DNA from: Martelella sp. NC20
Lineage (GTDB): Bacteria; Pseudomonadota; Alphaproteobacteria; Rhizobiales; Rhizobiaceae
Length of the DNA stretch: 64,000 nucleotides
Assembly: GCF_013459645.1 (NCBI RefSeq)
Contig: NZ_CP054861.1
Location: forward strand, 1,600,001 to 1,664,000
Direction: 5' to 3'
Shown here: piece by piece, positions 24,186 to 35,139 of the stretch
How positions within the stretch are numbered: the stretch's first letter is position 1
Layout of the letters: the number at the start of each line of letters is the position of its first letter
Notes under the pieces: generated by a model
Seen by the model: the letters and a program-made list of their open reading frames with translations, nothing else
Database searches by the model: none
What the model was told of the DNA's origin: nothing
Position numbers and translations under genes: made by a program

Positions 24186-24926
24186 ATGCCTGATGACGTT
24201 GCATCATTGTCAATGCGCGCTGACGCACAGGCAGGCAGACGGCATGGCGGACTTCTCACCAGACGCCAGTTCGCTGTCGCTGCCGCGGGCGTGTTCGCCG
24301 CCGCTCCTGTGAAAGCAGGCGAAACCAACGCGAATGAGCCCGGCAGTCAGAAGGTGGACGCAATGGCCCTTACTCCCGAAAAAACAGCACTCGTGCTGTT
24401 GCACTACCAGACCGACATTCTGGCGCTGTTCGAGGATGCCGGCATTGACGCCTATGTCAGGCGGATGGACCGGCTGGCGGAGGCTGCCAGAGCGGCAGGC
24501 ATTCCGGTTTTCTTCGTGAAGGTCGGGTTCAGCGCGGACTATCGCGAGATCGCGCCGCTCAACAAAAACGGCCAGATGATCAAGAGTTTCGGCCTGTTTA
24601 CCGCGGATAGCATTGCGCCGACGCTTTTGAGATCCGGCGATATTGTCATCACCGCGCATCGCGTCAGCGGGTTTCACGGGACCGCGCTTCAGGCCATGCT
24701 TGCCGATCGCGGCATCGACACCCTGATCATGGCAGGCATCGCGACGTCCGGCGTCGTTGTGTCGACGCTGAGCGAGGCCAGTGATCTCGATTTCCGCATT
24801 CTGCTTGTCGAGGACGGGTGTTTCGATCCAGACCGCGCGGTTCATGACGCGCTCGTTTCCGTCCCGTTTTCAACGCGGGCCGACATCCTGTCCGCCGATG
24901 AGGCGGTCGCAATGATCAACCGATAA
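24186..24926 (+). CDS. Isochorismatase-fold hydrolase with twin-arginine signal, catalytic Cys absent
   Basis: 246 residues. An N-terminal TRRQFAV motif (residues 25-31) and a hydrophobic segment ending PVKA (near residue 44) form a Tat-type signal peptide, rare in this family. The domain then starts TALVLLHYQTDIL with the catalytic-type Asp77, and the Lys in VFFVKVGF is kept. At the nucleophile position the sequence is GIATSGVVVST, where N-carbamoylsarcosine amidase and nicotinamidase have Cys. The start ATG 24186 is placed behind GGAGAG. An internal ATG at 24363 (residue 60), also with an AGAAGG site, would give a cytoplasmic form. It could open an ureido or amide bond, but the missing Cys makes the chemistry uncertain. 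Confidence 0.82.
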   Translation: MPDDVASLSMRADAQAGRRHGGLLTRRQFAVAAAGVFAAAPVKAGETNANEPGSQKVDAMALTPEKTALVLLHYQTDILALFEDAGIDAYVRRMDRLAEAARAAGIPVFFVKVGFSADYREIAPLNKNGQMIKSFGLFTADSIAPTLLRSGDIVITAHRVSGFHGTALQAMLADRGIDTLIMAGIATSGVVVSTLSEASDLDFRILLVEDGCFDPDRAVHDALVSVPFSTRADILSADEAVAMINR

Positions 24927-24950
24927 TCCAGATAAAATCAGGGAACAGCA

Positions 24951-26495
24951 ATGACATCAGTTTCAAGACGCGGCTTCATGGCCGGCACGGCGGCGCTCAT
25001 GGCCGCTGGTTTCTCAATGCGGGTCAACGCACAGGGCCAGCGCGTCCTGACAGCGACCATCCCCTCCACCCCGTCGACCCTTGATCCGCTCAACCAGAGC
25101 AATCACGATGCGATGGCGGTCTCCCAGCTCATTTATGAGAATCTCCTGGAGGTCGACGTCGACGGAAAGCTGGTTCCCCAGCTCGCCGTCGCGCTTCCCG
25201 ACATTTCCGACGACCGCAAGACCTACACTTTCCGGCTTCGCGAGGGCGTGACATTCCAGAACGGAAAGCCCTTTACCGCCGCGGATGTGAAGTATTCCTA
25301 CGATTTCATGCTCGATCCGGAAAACAAGGCGCTCAGGCGCGCCTATTGGGAGGTCATCGACGCGGTCGAAATCGTCTCCGACTACGAGGTCAAGTTTCAT
25401 CTCTCGCGGCCTTATCGTCCGCTGCTCGATTCAATGACCAAATATATGGGGATTTTCCCCGCGGGCAGCCGTGAGGACGTGGGCGCGGATGCCTTCCAGA
25501 ACGTGCCAGCGGGACTCGGAACAGGCCCCGCGATCTTCAAGAGAGCCGAAAGCGGCAACTTCATTGAACTCGAACGTAACCCCGACTACTGGGGCGATGC
25601 GCCGGACTGGGACATTGTGCGCATCGATATCGCCAGCGAGGCCAATGCGCGCGTGGCGGCGCTGATGAGCGGCGGGGCGGATGTCGTCGGCGGCCCGTCC
25701 GCGCGCGACTATTTGCGCCTGACGGCACAGGGCGGCGATATTTCCGGAGCAGCCAAACCGGCGCTCGGCGCGGCCATGATGATGATGCACAATTGCGGCG
25801 TCGCCCCGTTCGACGATGTGCATTTCCGCCGGGCGGTCGCCCGCGCCATCGACAGGGCGGCCGTTGCCGAAAAGATCTATGGCGGCCTGCTGGAACCGAC
25901 CTCGGTTCTTGTGCCGCAGGCCTCGCCCTATTTCGACGGAGAGGCAGCAGCCAAGCTCGCCTTCGACCTTGAGGCGGCAAAGGCCGAACTGTCGGCATCA
26001 GCCTATGCCGACCAGCCCGCCTTCGACCTCATCTATCCGACCGACGCCTATCTGCTCGATGTGCGTGATACGGCCCTCTACATCCAGGCGGCGCTGGCCG
26101 CAATCGGCATCACCGTCACGCTGACGCCGCTTGAAACCGGCCAGATGTTCGGCGAAATCTTCAATGGCAACCATCAGACGGTGCTGTGGGCGGTCGTCGG
26201 CACGGTCGACCCGACATTCATCATGAACGCGCTGTTCATGGAAGGACAGGCGCTCAACGCCGGCACGAACTATCAGAACGAAAAGCTGAGCGCACTGATC
26301 GCGCAAAGCCAGTCGGTCGCCGAAGATGCGCTGGGGCCGATCCTTTCCGAAGCGCAGGCATTGCTTGCCGAAGAAGCGCCGGCAGCCTTTATCGGTACGC
26401 CGTCAGCCTTCAATCTCTGGGGGCCGAGGGTAAGCGCCTTCGAGGTCAATACCGGCATCACCCTGCGTCTGCGCGACGTCAAGCTGGTCGCCTGA
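24951..26495 (+). CDS. Peptide/nickel-type ABC transporter, substrate-binding protein (SBP_bac_5)
   Basis: 514 residues. The N-terminus has a Tat motif, SRRGFMAGTAALMAAG, cleaved near RVNAQG. The mature protein begins with the strand and the STLDPLNQSNHDAM segment, followed by LVPQLAVALPDISDDRKTYT (family form) and REGVTFQNGKPFTAADVKYS, the usual SBP_bac_5 signature. Such proteins bind oligopeptides, opines, or other amide-like ligands. It starts 25 nt after the isochorismatase-fold gene, which is also Tat-type. Both probably work in the periplasm on the same compound. Confidence 0.9.
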   Translation: MTSVSRRGFMAGTAALMAAGFSMRVNAQGQRVLTATIPSTPSTLDPLNQSNHDAMAVSQLIYENLLEVDVDGKLVPQLAVALPDISDDRKTYTFRLREGVTFQNGKPFTAADVKYSYDFMLDPENKALRRAYWEVIDAVEIVSDYEVKFHLSRPYRPLLDSMTKYMGIFPAGSREDVGADAFQNVPAGLGTGPAIFKRAESGNFIELERNPDYWGDAPDWDIVRIDIASEANARVAALMSGGADVVGGPSARDYLRLTAQGGDISGAAKPALGAAMMMMHNCGVAPFDDVHFRRAVARAIDRAAVAEKIYGGLLEPTSVLVPQASPYFDGEAAAKLAFDLEAAKAELSASAYADQPAFDLIYPTDAYLLDVRDTALYIQAALAAIGITVTLTPLETGQMFGEIFNGNHQTVLWAVVGTVDPTFIMNALFMEGQALNAGTNYQNEKLSALIAQSQSVAEDALGPILSEAQALLAEEAPAAFIGTPSAFNLWGPRVSAFEVNTGITLRLRDVKLVA

Positions 26496-26496
26496 T

Positions 26497-27429
26497 ATGT
26501 GGCTCCTCATCAGAATTGCCAGCGGGCTCATGGTCCTGCTGGTCGTCAGCGCGACGATTTTCGCGCTGACGCGCCTCGGTGGCGTCTCGCCTGCGCTGAT
26601 GGCCCTGGGCGCCGATGCAAACCAGGCCCAGATCGCGACCTATGAAGCGCAATACGGGCTCGATCAGCCGATCGTGGCGCAATATCTGTCGTGGCTGGCG
26701 CATCTGCCGACAGAAGGGTTTGCGACCTCTTTCATGACGGGACAATCGGTCAATGAAAGATTGCTGCAGACGATCCCGGTCTCGCTCGAACTGGTTGTTT
26801 CGGCCTTTGCCCTCTCCGTCGCGGGGTCGGTCCTGCTCGGGTCCATATCTGCCTTCTGGGAAAACCGGTGGCCCGACCATGCCATCCGCATTGTCTGCAT
26901 GGCCGCCCTTTCGGTTCCCGGATTCTGGCTCGGCCTTCTCCTGATGCGGGTTTTCGGCGTATCGCTCGGATGGCTCCCGCCTGTCGGTCTGCCGCCCTGG
27001 CCGGAAGGGGCCGGAGAGCATCTTGCGGCGCTGATCATGCCGGCGACCGCGATCGCGGTCTACTATATCGGCGCCATGTCGCGCCTGCTGCGGGCAAGCT
27101 TCATCGATGTTCTCGGGCAGGATTACATGCGCACCGCCCGGGCGCTCGGCCTGCCGGCGCGGATGAGCTACCTTTACGCGCTTAAGAATGCGCTTCCTCC
27201 CTTCGTCTCCATGGCCGCCATGTCGTTCGGATACATGTTCGGCTGGGCGGTTATTGTCGAGATGGTCTTCAATATACCCGGCGTATCAAGGGCACTGCTG
27301 ACGGCGATCTTTCAGCGGGACTACCCGATGATCCAAGCCATCGTCGTGTTTGTCACGCTGGTCTTCGTGATCGCCTCCACCTTTTCGGATGTTCTGCAAC
27401 GGCAGATCAATCCGCGCCTGGCAAACTGA
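26497..27429 (+). CDS. Peptide-type ABC transporter, permease 1 (DppB-like)
   Basis: 310 residues with six hydrophobic segments. The N-terminal loop AQIATYEAQYGLDQPIVAQY and the coupling motif DYMRTARALGLPARMSYLYA (EAA loop) are those of DppB/OppB. It forms the membrane heterodimer with the following gene, 9 nt downstream. Confidence 0.9.
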   Translation: MWLLIRIASGLMVLLVVSATIFALTRLGGVSPALMALGADANQAQIATYEAQYGLDQPIVAQYLSWLAHLPTEGFATSFMTGQSVNERLLQTIPVSLELVVSAFALSVAGSVLLGSISAFWENRWPDHAIRIVCMAALSVPGFWLGLLLMRVFGVSLGWLPPVGLPPWPEGAGEHLAALIMPATAIAVYYIGAMSRLLRASFIDVLGQDYMRTARALGLPARMSYLYALKNALPPFVSMAAMSFGYMFGWAVIVEMVFNIPGVSRALLTAIFQRDYPMIQAIVVFVTLVFVIASTFSDVLQRQINPRLAN

Positions 27430-27437
27430 GAACTGAC

Positions 27438-28312
<875 letters not shown>

Positions 28313-28316
<4 letters not shown>

Positions 28317-29959
28317 CCCGTCGTCTTCTCGAAATCGAAGGGCTGAACATCAGCTTCGGACACTATTCGGTGGTGCGTGATCTTTCACTGTCGCTGGCGC
28401 CATCGGAGAAACTCGCGATCATCGGCGAGAGCGGCTCCGGCAAAAGCGTGACCGCGATGGCCATCCTGCGCCTTCTCGATCACAGCGCCACCGCGACCGG
28501 CGAAATCCGGTTTGACGGCAAGGACATTCTGTCGCTGTCGGCCAAGGAGATGAAGGACATACGCGGGCGCCGGATCGCGATGATCTTTCAGGATCCGATG
28601 ACATCGCTCAATCCGGTCTTCACCATTTTTCGGCAACTCAGCGATGTGTTGAAGGCCCATGAGATCGAAACGCCGGAAGGCCGCAGGGCGCATCTGGCGG
28701 GCCTTCTGGCGCAGGTCGGCATTCGCGACCCGGACCATTGCCTGTCGCTTTATCCGCATCAGCTTTCAGGCGGCATGCGTCAGCGCGTGATGATCGCGCT
28801 CGCGATCGCCTGCGATCCCGACATCCTGATTGCCGACGAGCCGACCACTGCGCTCGACGTCACCGTGCAGGTGCAGATCACCAGGCTGCTGATTTCGCTT
28901 TGCGAGCAACGCGGGCTGGGGCTGATGTTCATCTCGCACAATCTGGATCTGGTCGGCGAATTTGCCGACAGGATTGCCGTGATGCAGAACGGCGAATGCG
29001 TGGAGCAGGGGACCGCCGAACAGGTGATGGGGAACCCGCAGGCCCCCTACACCAGACGCCTTCTTGCCGCCATCCCGCGACTGAGCGCCGCCGCAGCGCC
29101 GACCGCGCCGGCGGAAACGGGCAAGGTGGTGCTTGAGACCTGGCAAGCGTCAAAATCCTATCCCAGAGCCAGATCAGGCCTGGCGCGGCTCTTCGACAAG
29201 AGCATGACCAATGCGCTGACGCCCACGGACCTCAAGATCAGGGAGGGGGAGGTGATCGGCATTGTCGGCGAGAGCGGTTCCGGCAAAAGCACGCTGGCGC
29301 GCCTGCTGATCGGGCTCGACAAACCGACGACCGGCTCGGTCATGTTGGAGGGACATGAGCTCAGCCTTGGTTCGCGCAAGGATCGTATCCGGCTGAGCGG
29401 GATCATGCAGCTTGTGTTTCAGGGCAGCCAGACGTCTCTCAATCCACGCAAGACGATCCGTCGCGCGCTCATCGAGGCGGGCCGGGCAGCGGGCAATGCG
29501 GTGAGCGCGTCGCCTGAGGATCTGATGCGGCAGGTCAAGCTTGATCCGGCGCTGCTGGATCGCTTTCCGCATCAGCTTTCCGGCGGACAACGCCAGAGGA
29601 TCGGGATTGCCCGGGCGCTCTCGACCAGACCCGCGATCCTGATCGCCGACGAGCCGACCTCGGCGCTCGACGTCTCGATCCAGAAGGAAATCATCGAACT
29701 CCTGAAAACGCTCCACCGGGAACTGGGCATGACCATGGTCGTGATCAGCCACGACCTTGGCCTTATCGGAACGATGTGCGATCGCGTCGCGGTGATGCAG
29801 GCCGGCCGGATCGTCGAGCAGGGGCCGGCCGGACAGATCCTTTCCGCCCCGCAAAACGAATACACCCGAACGCTGATCGACGCCGTGCCTCAGGGCATCA
29901 AGGGGCGCGAGCGATACGCAAGCCGGGCCGGCCCGCAGCCGGCGCTTTCAGCGCCATAG
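28313..29959 (+). CDS. Peptide-type ABC transporter, fused double ATP-binding protein (DppD-DppF type)
   Basis: 548 residues with two complete ABC domains in one chain. Domain 1: Walker A GESGSGKSV, signature LSGGMRQRVMIALA, Walker B ILIADEPTTALD, each near residues 40-190. Domain 2: [27 protein letters not shown] and [12 protein letters not shown]. Each domain ends in an oligopeptide-type tail with APYTRRLLAAIP or NEYTRTLIDAVP. It replaces the separate D and F subunits and should energise the two permeases upstream. Confidence 0.92.
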
Positions 29960-30087
29960 CGGTTCGCTGTTCAAGGAAAAACAGAAACGCCCGAAGGGCG
30001 CAAAGCCCGGGAAAATTTGACACGACGCATTGTCGCTCGCGAAGACCTCAGCGCTTCCCGGCCGATGCGCAAAACCGGAGACAAGAC

Positions 30088-32178
30088 ATGCCGACTACAT
30101 ACCGCATTGGTGCCGATATCGGCGGCACCTTTACGGACGTTGTTCTGGTTTCAAGCGATGAAACGATTCATTGCTGCAAAACCCCATCGACGCCGGACGA
30201 TTACAGCCGTGGCATCATCAATGGCATCACCCAGTTGCTGGGAGAGCTCGACGCCAGCGCGGACAGGGTCGAGGAGATCATCCACGCGACCACGATTGCC
30301 ACAAACACCGTTCTCGAGGGCAAAGGCGCACGCACCGGTCTTGTGACCACAAAGGGCTTTCGGGATGTCGTCGAGATCGGGCGCCTCAGGGTGCCGCAGC
30401 TCTATGACCTCAACTACCGCAAGCCAGTCCCGCTGGCGCTGCGCCGCCATCGCTACGAGGTCAGCGAGCGGATGCTGGCCGACGGTTCCGTCCTGCAGCC
30501 GATCGACCTGGAGGAACTGAAGGCCATCGCCGTCGAAATCAAGGCGGCGAAGCTGGAAGCCGTTGCGATCAGCTTTCTGCATTCCTACGCAAATCCAGCG
30601 CATGAAGCCGCCGCGTTCGATTGTCTTCAGGATGCCCTCGGGCCGGAAATCTATCTGTCCCGCTCGACGGACGTGCTTCCCGAAATCCGCGAATATGAGC
30701 GCACCAGCACCGTGGTCGTGAATGCCTATCTCGGACCGGTGGTGAAGCGCTATTTGCTATCGCTCGAAAGGCGGCTTGCCGAAGCGGGGCTCACCGCGCC
30801 GCTTTCCGTCGTACAGTCAAACGGAGGCGCGATGAGCGCGCGCGCGGCAGCGGACCTGCCGGCCGCCATCATAGAAAGCGGTCCCGCCGCCGGCGTGATC
30901 GCCGCCGCCAATCTCGGGCAGGCCGCCGGCTACGGCGAGATCATCACCTTTGACATGGGAGGCACCACCGCCAAGGCGGCGATGATCGAAAACGGCGAGC
31001 CGACCCGGACAACGGAATATGAAGTCGGCGCCGGCATCAACCTCAGCTCCCGGCTGGTCAAGGGCGGCGGTCATGCGGTCAAGATGCCGTTTATCGACGT
31101 TTCGGAGATCGGGGCAGGGGGCGGCTCCATCGTGCGCCTTGATGATGGCGGAGCCGTGCAGGTCGGCCCGGACAGCGCGGGCTCCAGCCCGGGCCCCGCC
31201 TGTTATGATACAGGCGGCGACGCCCCGACCTTTACCGATGCAGCGGTGGTGCTTGGCCTTGTGAACCCGGTCGAGATCGCCGGTGGCGCGGTCAAGCTGA
31301 ACGCCGCGCGTGCCGCCGAATTCCTCGAGCGCACGGTCGCTGCTCCCGCAGGGCTCTCACTTGAGCAGGCGGCAAGCGGGGTCTATACGATTGCCGCCGC
31401 CACCATGATGCGCGCGGTCAAGGCGGTCTCGACCTTTCGCGGCCGCGACCCCCGCGAGTTCACGCTCTTTGCCTTCGGCGGCAACGGGCCGCTCGCTGCC
31501 GTTCAGGTGGCTGAACTCCTCGAAATGCGCCGCGTCGTCGTGCCCCCGAACCCGGGCGTGTTCTCCGCCATGGGGCTTCTTTATTCGCAAACCCGGCGGG
31601 AACTGACCCGCACGGTCTACAAACGCTTCGCCGAGCTCGACACCGGTCAACTGGCGACTGCGCTCAGCGGCCTGACCGGCGATGTCGCGGCGGCGCTGAT
31701 GGCGGATGGCTGCCCGAGGGAGCAGATCCGGTTCCAGGCTGAAGCCGATATCCGCTATGTCGGTCAGGCCTACGAACTCTCTGTTCCGGTCGATGTCGAG
31801 GATGCCGGATCGCTGCTTACGGAAGCCGGAACCGCTTTCCACGCCGAACACGCCCGCACCTATGGTCATGCGTCGCCTGAAAGCGCCATCGAACTGGTCA
31901 ACCTGCGCGTGATCGGATTGCGCGAAGATGGCAAGGAACGCCGCTTCGTCGCCCCCAGGGCGCGCGCCCTGCAGCACAGGGAAGTCAGCAGAAATGTCTA
32001 TTTCGAGGCGTCGGGCGGTCGGGTCGAAACGCCGCTTGTCGAACGCAGCGCCTTGTCGAACGGCGCCCGCAAGGGACCGCTGATCATCGAGGAATATGAC
32101 AGCACCACCGTCGTGCCTCCCGGATGGCAGGCCGCGCTCGACCCCTATTTCAACATCGTCATCACGCCGGAGGCCTGA
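30088..32178 (+). CDS. hyuA: Hydantoinase A / 5-oxoprolinase-family subunit A
   Basis: 696 residues, the usual length of HyuA. The ATP-binding actin-like fold shows RIGADIGGTFTDVVLV (phosphate loop 1) and ITFDMGGTTAKAAMIENG-type FDMGGTTAK (loop 2), the GGGSIV segment and the C-terminal swivelling domain. With HyuB it opens five-membered cyclic amides (hydantoins, N-methylhydantoin, 5-oxoproline) using ATP. It starts 128 nt after the ATPase gene; a small CGCCC-GAA-GGGCG hairpin (29988-30000) lies in that gap. ATG 30088 is chosen since it gives the canonical N-terminus. Confidence 0.9.
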   Translation: MPTTYRIGADIGGTFTDVVLVSSDETIHCCKTPSTPDDYSRGIINGITQLLGELDASADRVEEIIHATTIATNTVLEGKGARTGLVTTKGFRDVVEIGRLRVPQLYDLNYRKPVPLALRRHRYEVSERMLADGSVLQPIDLEELKAIAVEIKAAKLEAVAISFLHSYANPAHEAAAFDCLQDALGPEIYLSRSTDVLPEIREYERTSTVVVNAYLGPVVKRYLLSLERRLAEAGLTAPLSVVQSNGGAMSARAAADLPAAIIESGPAAGVIAAANLGQAAGYGEIITFDMGGTTAKAAMIENGEPTRTTEYEVGAGINLSSRLVKGGGHAVKMPFIDVSEIGAGGGSIVRLDDGGAVQVGPDSAGSSPGPACYDTGGDAPTFTDAAVVLGLVNPVEIAGGAVKLNAARAAEFLERTVAAPAGLSLEQAASGVYTIAAATMMRAVKAVSTFRGRDPREFTLFAFGGNGPLAAVQVAELLEMRRVVVPPNPGVFSAMGLLYSQTRRELTRTVYKRFAELDTGQLATALSGLTGDVAAALMADGCPREQIRFQAEADIRYVGQAYELSVPVDVEDAGSLLTEAGTAFHAEHARTYGHASPESAIELVNLRVIGLREDGKERRFVAPRARALQHREVSRNVYFEASGGRVETPLVERSALSNGARKGPLIIEEYDSTTVVPPGWQAALDPYFNIVITPEA

Positions 32179-32179
32179 T

Positions 32180-34027
32180 ATGTCGCTGACCGCCAGATCC
32201 GAGATCGTCACGCAGCCGCACGGCGACCCTGTAACGCTCGAAATCCTGAAAAATGCGCTGGAATCGCTTGCCGACGAAATGGCGCTGATCATTCTGCGTT
32301 CGGCCTACTCGCCGATCGTCCGGGATTCGATGGACTATTCCACCGCCATCTGCGACCACAAGGGCCGCATCATCGCCCAGGGGCTGACCAACCCCATCCA
32401 TCTGGGTTCGTTTCCCCGGATCATGCAGACGCTGACGGAGCGTTTCGGCAGCGCGATCGCGGAAGGCGACGGTTTTCTCGTCAATGATCCTTATGATGCC
32501 GGCGGCATGCACCTGCCGGATATCTTCTTCATCCGCCCGGTCCATCTCGACGGGGTTCTTGTCGGCTTCACCTCCGCTCTGGTGCACCACACCGACATTG
32601 GCGGCATGGCGCCGGGAAGCATGGCGCTCAATGCCGAGGAGCTGTTTCAGGAGGGTTTGCGCATCCCGATTGTGCGGCTTTACGAGGCCGGCCGTGAAAA
32701 CCGGGCGGTCTTCGATCTGCTCAAGGCCAATTCGCGCATGCCCGAGGAGGTGATGGGCGACCTCAGGGCGCAGATTTCGGCCTGCGACACCGTTGGCCGC
32801 TCGCTCAAGAGCCTCGCGGCCAAGCACGGCGCGGCGTTTCCGGCGCTGGTCGAGGAATTGCATGATTATTCCGAAAGACTGGTCCGCCAGCGCATTGCGA
32901 CCATGCCCGATGGCGTCGTTAACGGTGAGGACTTCATCGACGGGCTGGGCGCGGATGGCGAGCCGATAAGGTTCTCCGTTGCCATTACCATCAGCGGCAG
33001 TGAAATCGGCTTCGACTGGAGCGGCACATCCGATCAGGTGGCCGGCGCGATCAACTGCCCGATCACGACGACCTGGTCGCTGGCCTACGCCGCGTTGCGC
33101 ACGGTGCTCGGCCCCGGCATTCCCAATTGCGAAGGCTATATGCGGCCCGTCAAAATGACGGCGCCACTCGGGTCGATCGTCAATCCCCGGCCCTACGCTG
33201 CGTGCGCGGCGCGCGGCGTGATCGCCTATCGCATGCTCGATACGTGCTTTTCCGCCTTCGGGAAGCTGATGCCCGGGCTTGTCCCGGCCGGCGGCGAAGG
33301 GGGGCCGACTGCCGTCACCTTCTCAGGCTACCACGCGGGAACCCATGCGCGCTGGCTGGTCACCGATGGCATTCTCGGAAGCTGGGGCGGACGCGCCGCC
33401 CATGACGGCGTCGAAGGCATTTCCAATCCCGGCGCCAACCTCTCCAACCAGCCGATCGAACTGATGGAAGCGCGCCTGCCGTTGCGGATCCGTGAATATG
33501 GCTATGCCGCCAACTCGGGCGGGGCCGGACGCACGCGCGGCGGCGCGGCGATGATCCGCTCCTATGTCATAGAGAGCGAGGATGCTGCGATGACGCTGCG
33601 CTCGGATCGGCGGCGCTACCTGCCCTTGCCCATCGAGGACGGCATGCCGGGCTCGCCCTCGCTCACCATTCTGGAACATCCGGACGGAAGCCGGGCGCTG
33701 CTGGCGACCATGAAAATGGGCGAGCAGCCGCTCAAACGCGGCGATGTTGTGGTTCACATCGCCGCCGGCGGCGCCGGTTATGGCGATCCCCTTCAAAGAC
33801 CGGCCGAAACGGTGCTGCGGGACATCGAGGACGGTCATATCGACAATGCTTTCGCCCGGGACGTTTACGGCGTCGTGCTCAACTCTTGCGGCCTTGTCGA
33901 TGTCGATGCGACCGAGTTGCAGCGCCGGAAGCTGGCAGAAATGGACCGGCCACAGCGCATTGCGCTCCAGCAAGGGCATTTTCTCGAAGCGATGAACGCG
34001 ACAGAACTCCTGAAGGTCGGAAACTGA
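32180..34027 (+). CDS. hyuB: Hydantoinase B / 5-oxoprolinase-family subunit B
   Basis: 615 residues. N-terminus DPVTLEILKNALESLADEM and RSAYSPIVRDSMDYSTAICD are classic HyuB; AGSVNCPITTTWS-like GAINCPITTTWSLAY and the C-terminal GGGAGYGDPLQR-type GGAGYGDPLQR are present. It is the catalytic partner of HyuA, starting one base after its stop codon. In this locus it should yield an N-carbamoyl or free amino acid for the racemase and dehydrogenase that follow. Confidence 0.92.
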   Translation: MSLTARSEIVTQPHGDPVTLEILKNALESLADEMALIILRSAYSPIVRDSMDYSTAICDHKGRIIAQGLTNPIHLGSFPRIMQTLTERFGSAIAEGDGFLVNDPYDAGGMHLPDIFFIRPVHLDGVLVGFTSALVHHTDIGGMAPGSMALNAEELFQEGLRIPIVRLYEAGRENRAVFDLLKANSRMPEEVMGDLRAQISACDTVGRSLKSLAAKHGAAFPALVEELHDYSERLVRQRIATMPDGVVNGEDFIDGLGADGEPIRFSVAITISGSEIGFDWSGTSDQVAGAINCPITTTWSLAYAALRTVLGPGIPNCEGYMRPVKMTAPLGSIVNPRPYAACAARGVIAYRMLDTCFSAFGKLMPGLVPAGGEGGPTAVTFSGYHAGTHARWLVTDGILGSWGGRAAHDGVEGISNPGANLSNQPIELMEARLPLRIREYGYAANSGGAGRTRGGAAMIRSYVIESEDAAMTLRSDRRRYLPLPIEDGMPGSPSLTILEHPDGSRALLATMKMGEQPLKRGDVVVHIAAGGAGYGDPLQRPAETVLRDIEDGHIDNAFARDVYGVVLNSCGLVDVDATELQRRKLAEMDRPQRIALQQGHFLEAMNATELLKVGN

Positions 34028-34028
34028 G

Positions 34029-35132
34029 ATGGGCGCATGTGAACTTTCCCGCCCCAATCAGGTTGTCGTGGACGCCAGGGCCTTCGCCAGCAACCTTGAA
34101 TGCGTGCGCAGGCTAATCCCGGACGGAACGGAAATATGGCAGGTCTGCAAGGGCGACGGGTACGGACTAGGCCTCAGGGTCGCCATGGAACTGGGTATCG
34201 CAAACGGGATCAGCCAGTTCTGTGCCGGTACGCCGGAAGAAGCGCTTCTACTGAAAGATATTCAACCGGATGCCCGCGTGCTGCTGTTTCCTGCGGCCTT
34301 GCCGGAAGATATCGGCGATCTAAGCGCAAGCGGGATCATCGTCACGGCGCATAATTCCGCCAGCCTTGAAGCGGTGCTGAGGACAAAACCGGACACGCCC
34401 TTCTTCATCAAGGTCGATACAGGCCTGCACCGCTATGGTTTCGGATATGATCAATGGCAGCAGTCCCTTGAGACCTATCGCGGCTCCGGGCATGGCGGGC
34501 TTTGCGGGATTTATACCCATTTCGGGCAGAACCAGGCAGACAATCTCCAGCCGGCAATCGCCGCCTATGACCGTTTTCTGGACCTTGCCCGCGCGACACT
34601 CGGCTCTCAGGTTTCCGGCATGGCGTCCGCAAGCCATTCGCTGTTCAGCGCGCCGGACCTTGGCTATGCCCGGGTCGATCCGGGGCGGGCGCTTTACGGC
34701 ATGCTTTCACCGGAGGAAACTCATGGCTCTCAGCTTCAGCCGGTGGTCTCCAAGATCACGTCGCGCCTGCTGGAGGTCCGGGCATTGGACAAAAATACCG
34801 CAGTGCCGATCGGCTATGGCGGCGCGGACTTTTCCGGCGACCGGATCGGCGTTTTCCCAATCGGCCATTTTGACGGCCTGCCATTCGGCCAGCCGCTCGG
34901 GTCGGTCTTCATTCGCGGGCGGGAAGCGCCGGTGATCGCCCGTACCCTGCTTGCCTCCATCGTTGACCTCGGCGGCATAGCCGAAGCCCAACCCGGCGAC
35001 GAGGTCGTGCTGGTAGGACAAAGCGGCGCCCTGTCGCGCGACCTTTTCGCCTTCGCCGCGACGTTGAAGACAAATGTCACCGCCCTGCATTTCGGTTTCA
35101 TCCGCAACCTTCCCAAAACACTGAAGGAATGA
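34029..35132 (+). CDS. Alanine-racemase-family PLP enzyme
   Basis: 367 residues. The PLP lysine lies in the unusual QVCKGDGYGLGL (VVKANAYGHG in alanine racemase), in the fold-III barrel. FIKVDTGLHRYGF follows, and the second catalytic base is the Tyr in VPIGYGGADFSG of the C-terminal domain. It therefore looks catalytically complete. The divergence at the PLP loop and the operon position (1 nt after hyuB, 7 nt before the dehydrogenase) point to a broad-specificity or dedicated amino-acid racemase of catabolism, not cell-wall alanine supply. Confidence 0.85.
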   Translation: MGACELSRPNQVVVDARAFASNLECVRRLIPDGTEIWQVCKGDGYGLGLRVAMELGIANGISQFCAGTPEEALLLKDIQPDARVLLFPAALPEDIGDLSASGIIVTAHNSASLEAVLRTKPDTPFFIKVDTGLHRYGFGYDQWQQSLETYRGSGHGGLCGIYTHFGQNQADNLQPAIAAYDRFLDLARATLGSQVSGMASASHSLFSAPDLGYARVDPGRALYGMLSPEETHGSQLQPVVSKITSRLLEVRALDKNTAVPIGYGGADFSGDRIGVFPIGHFDGLPFGQPLGSVFIRGREAPVIARTLLASIVDLGGIAEAQPGDEVVLVGQSGALSRDLFAFAATLKTNVTALHFGFIRNLPKTLKE

Positions 35133-35139
35133 CAATCCG

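Noticed and set aside
29988..30022. Promoter in front of hyuA (TTGACA at 30017, small hairpin before)
   Set aside because: No -10 box at a useful distance; hyuA is more likely read from the upstream operon promoter.
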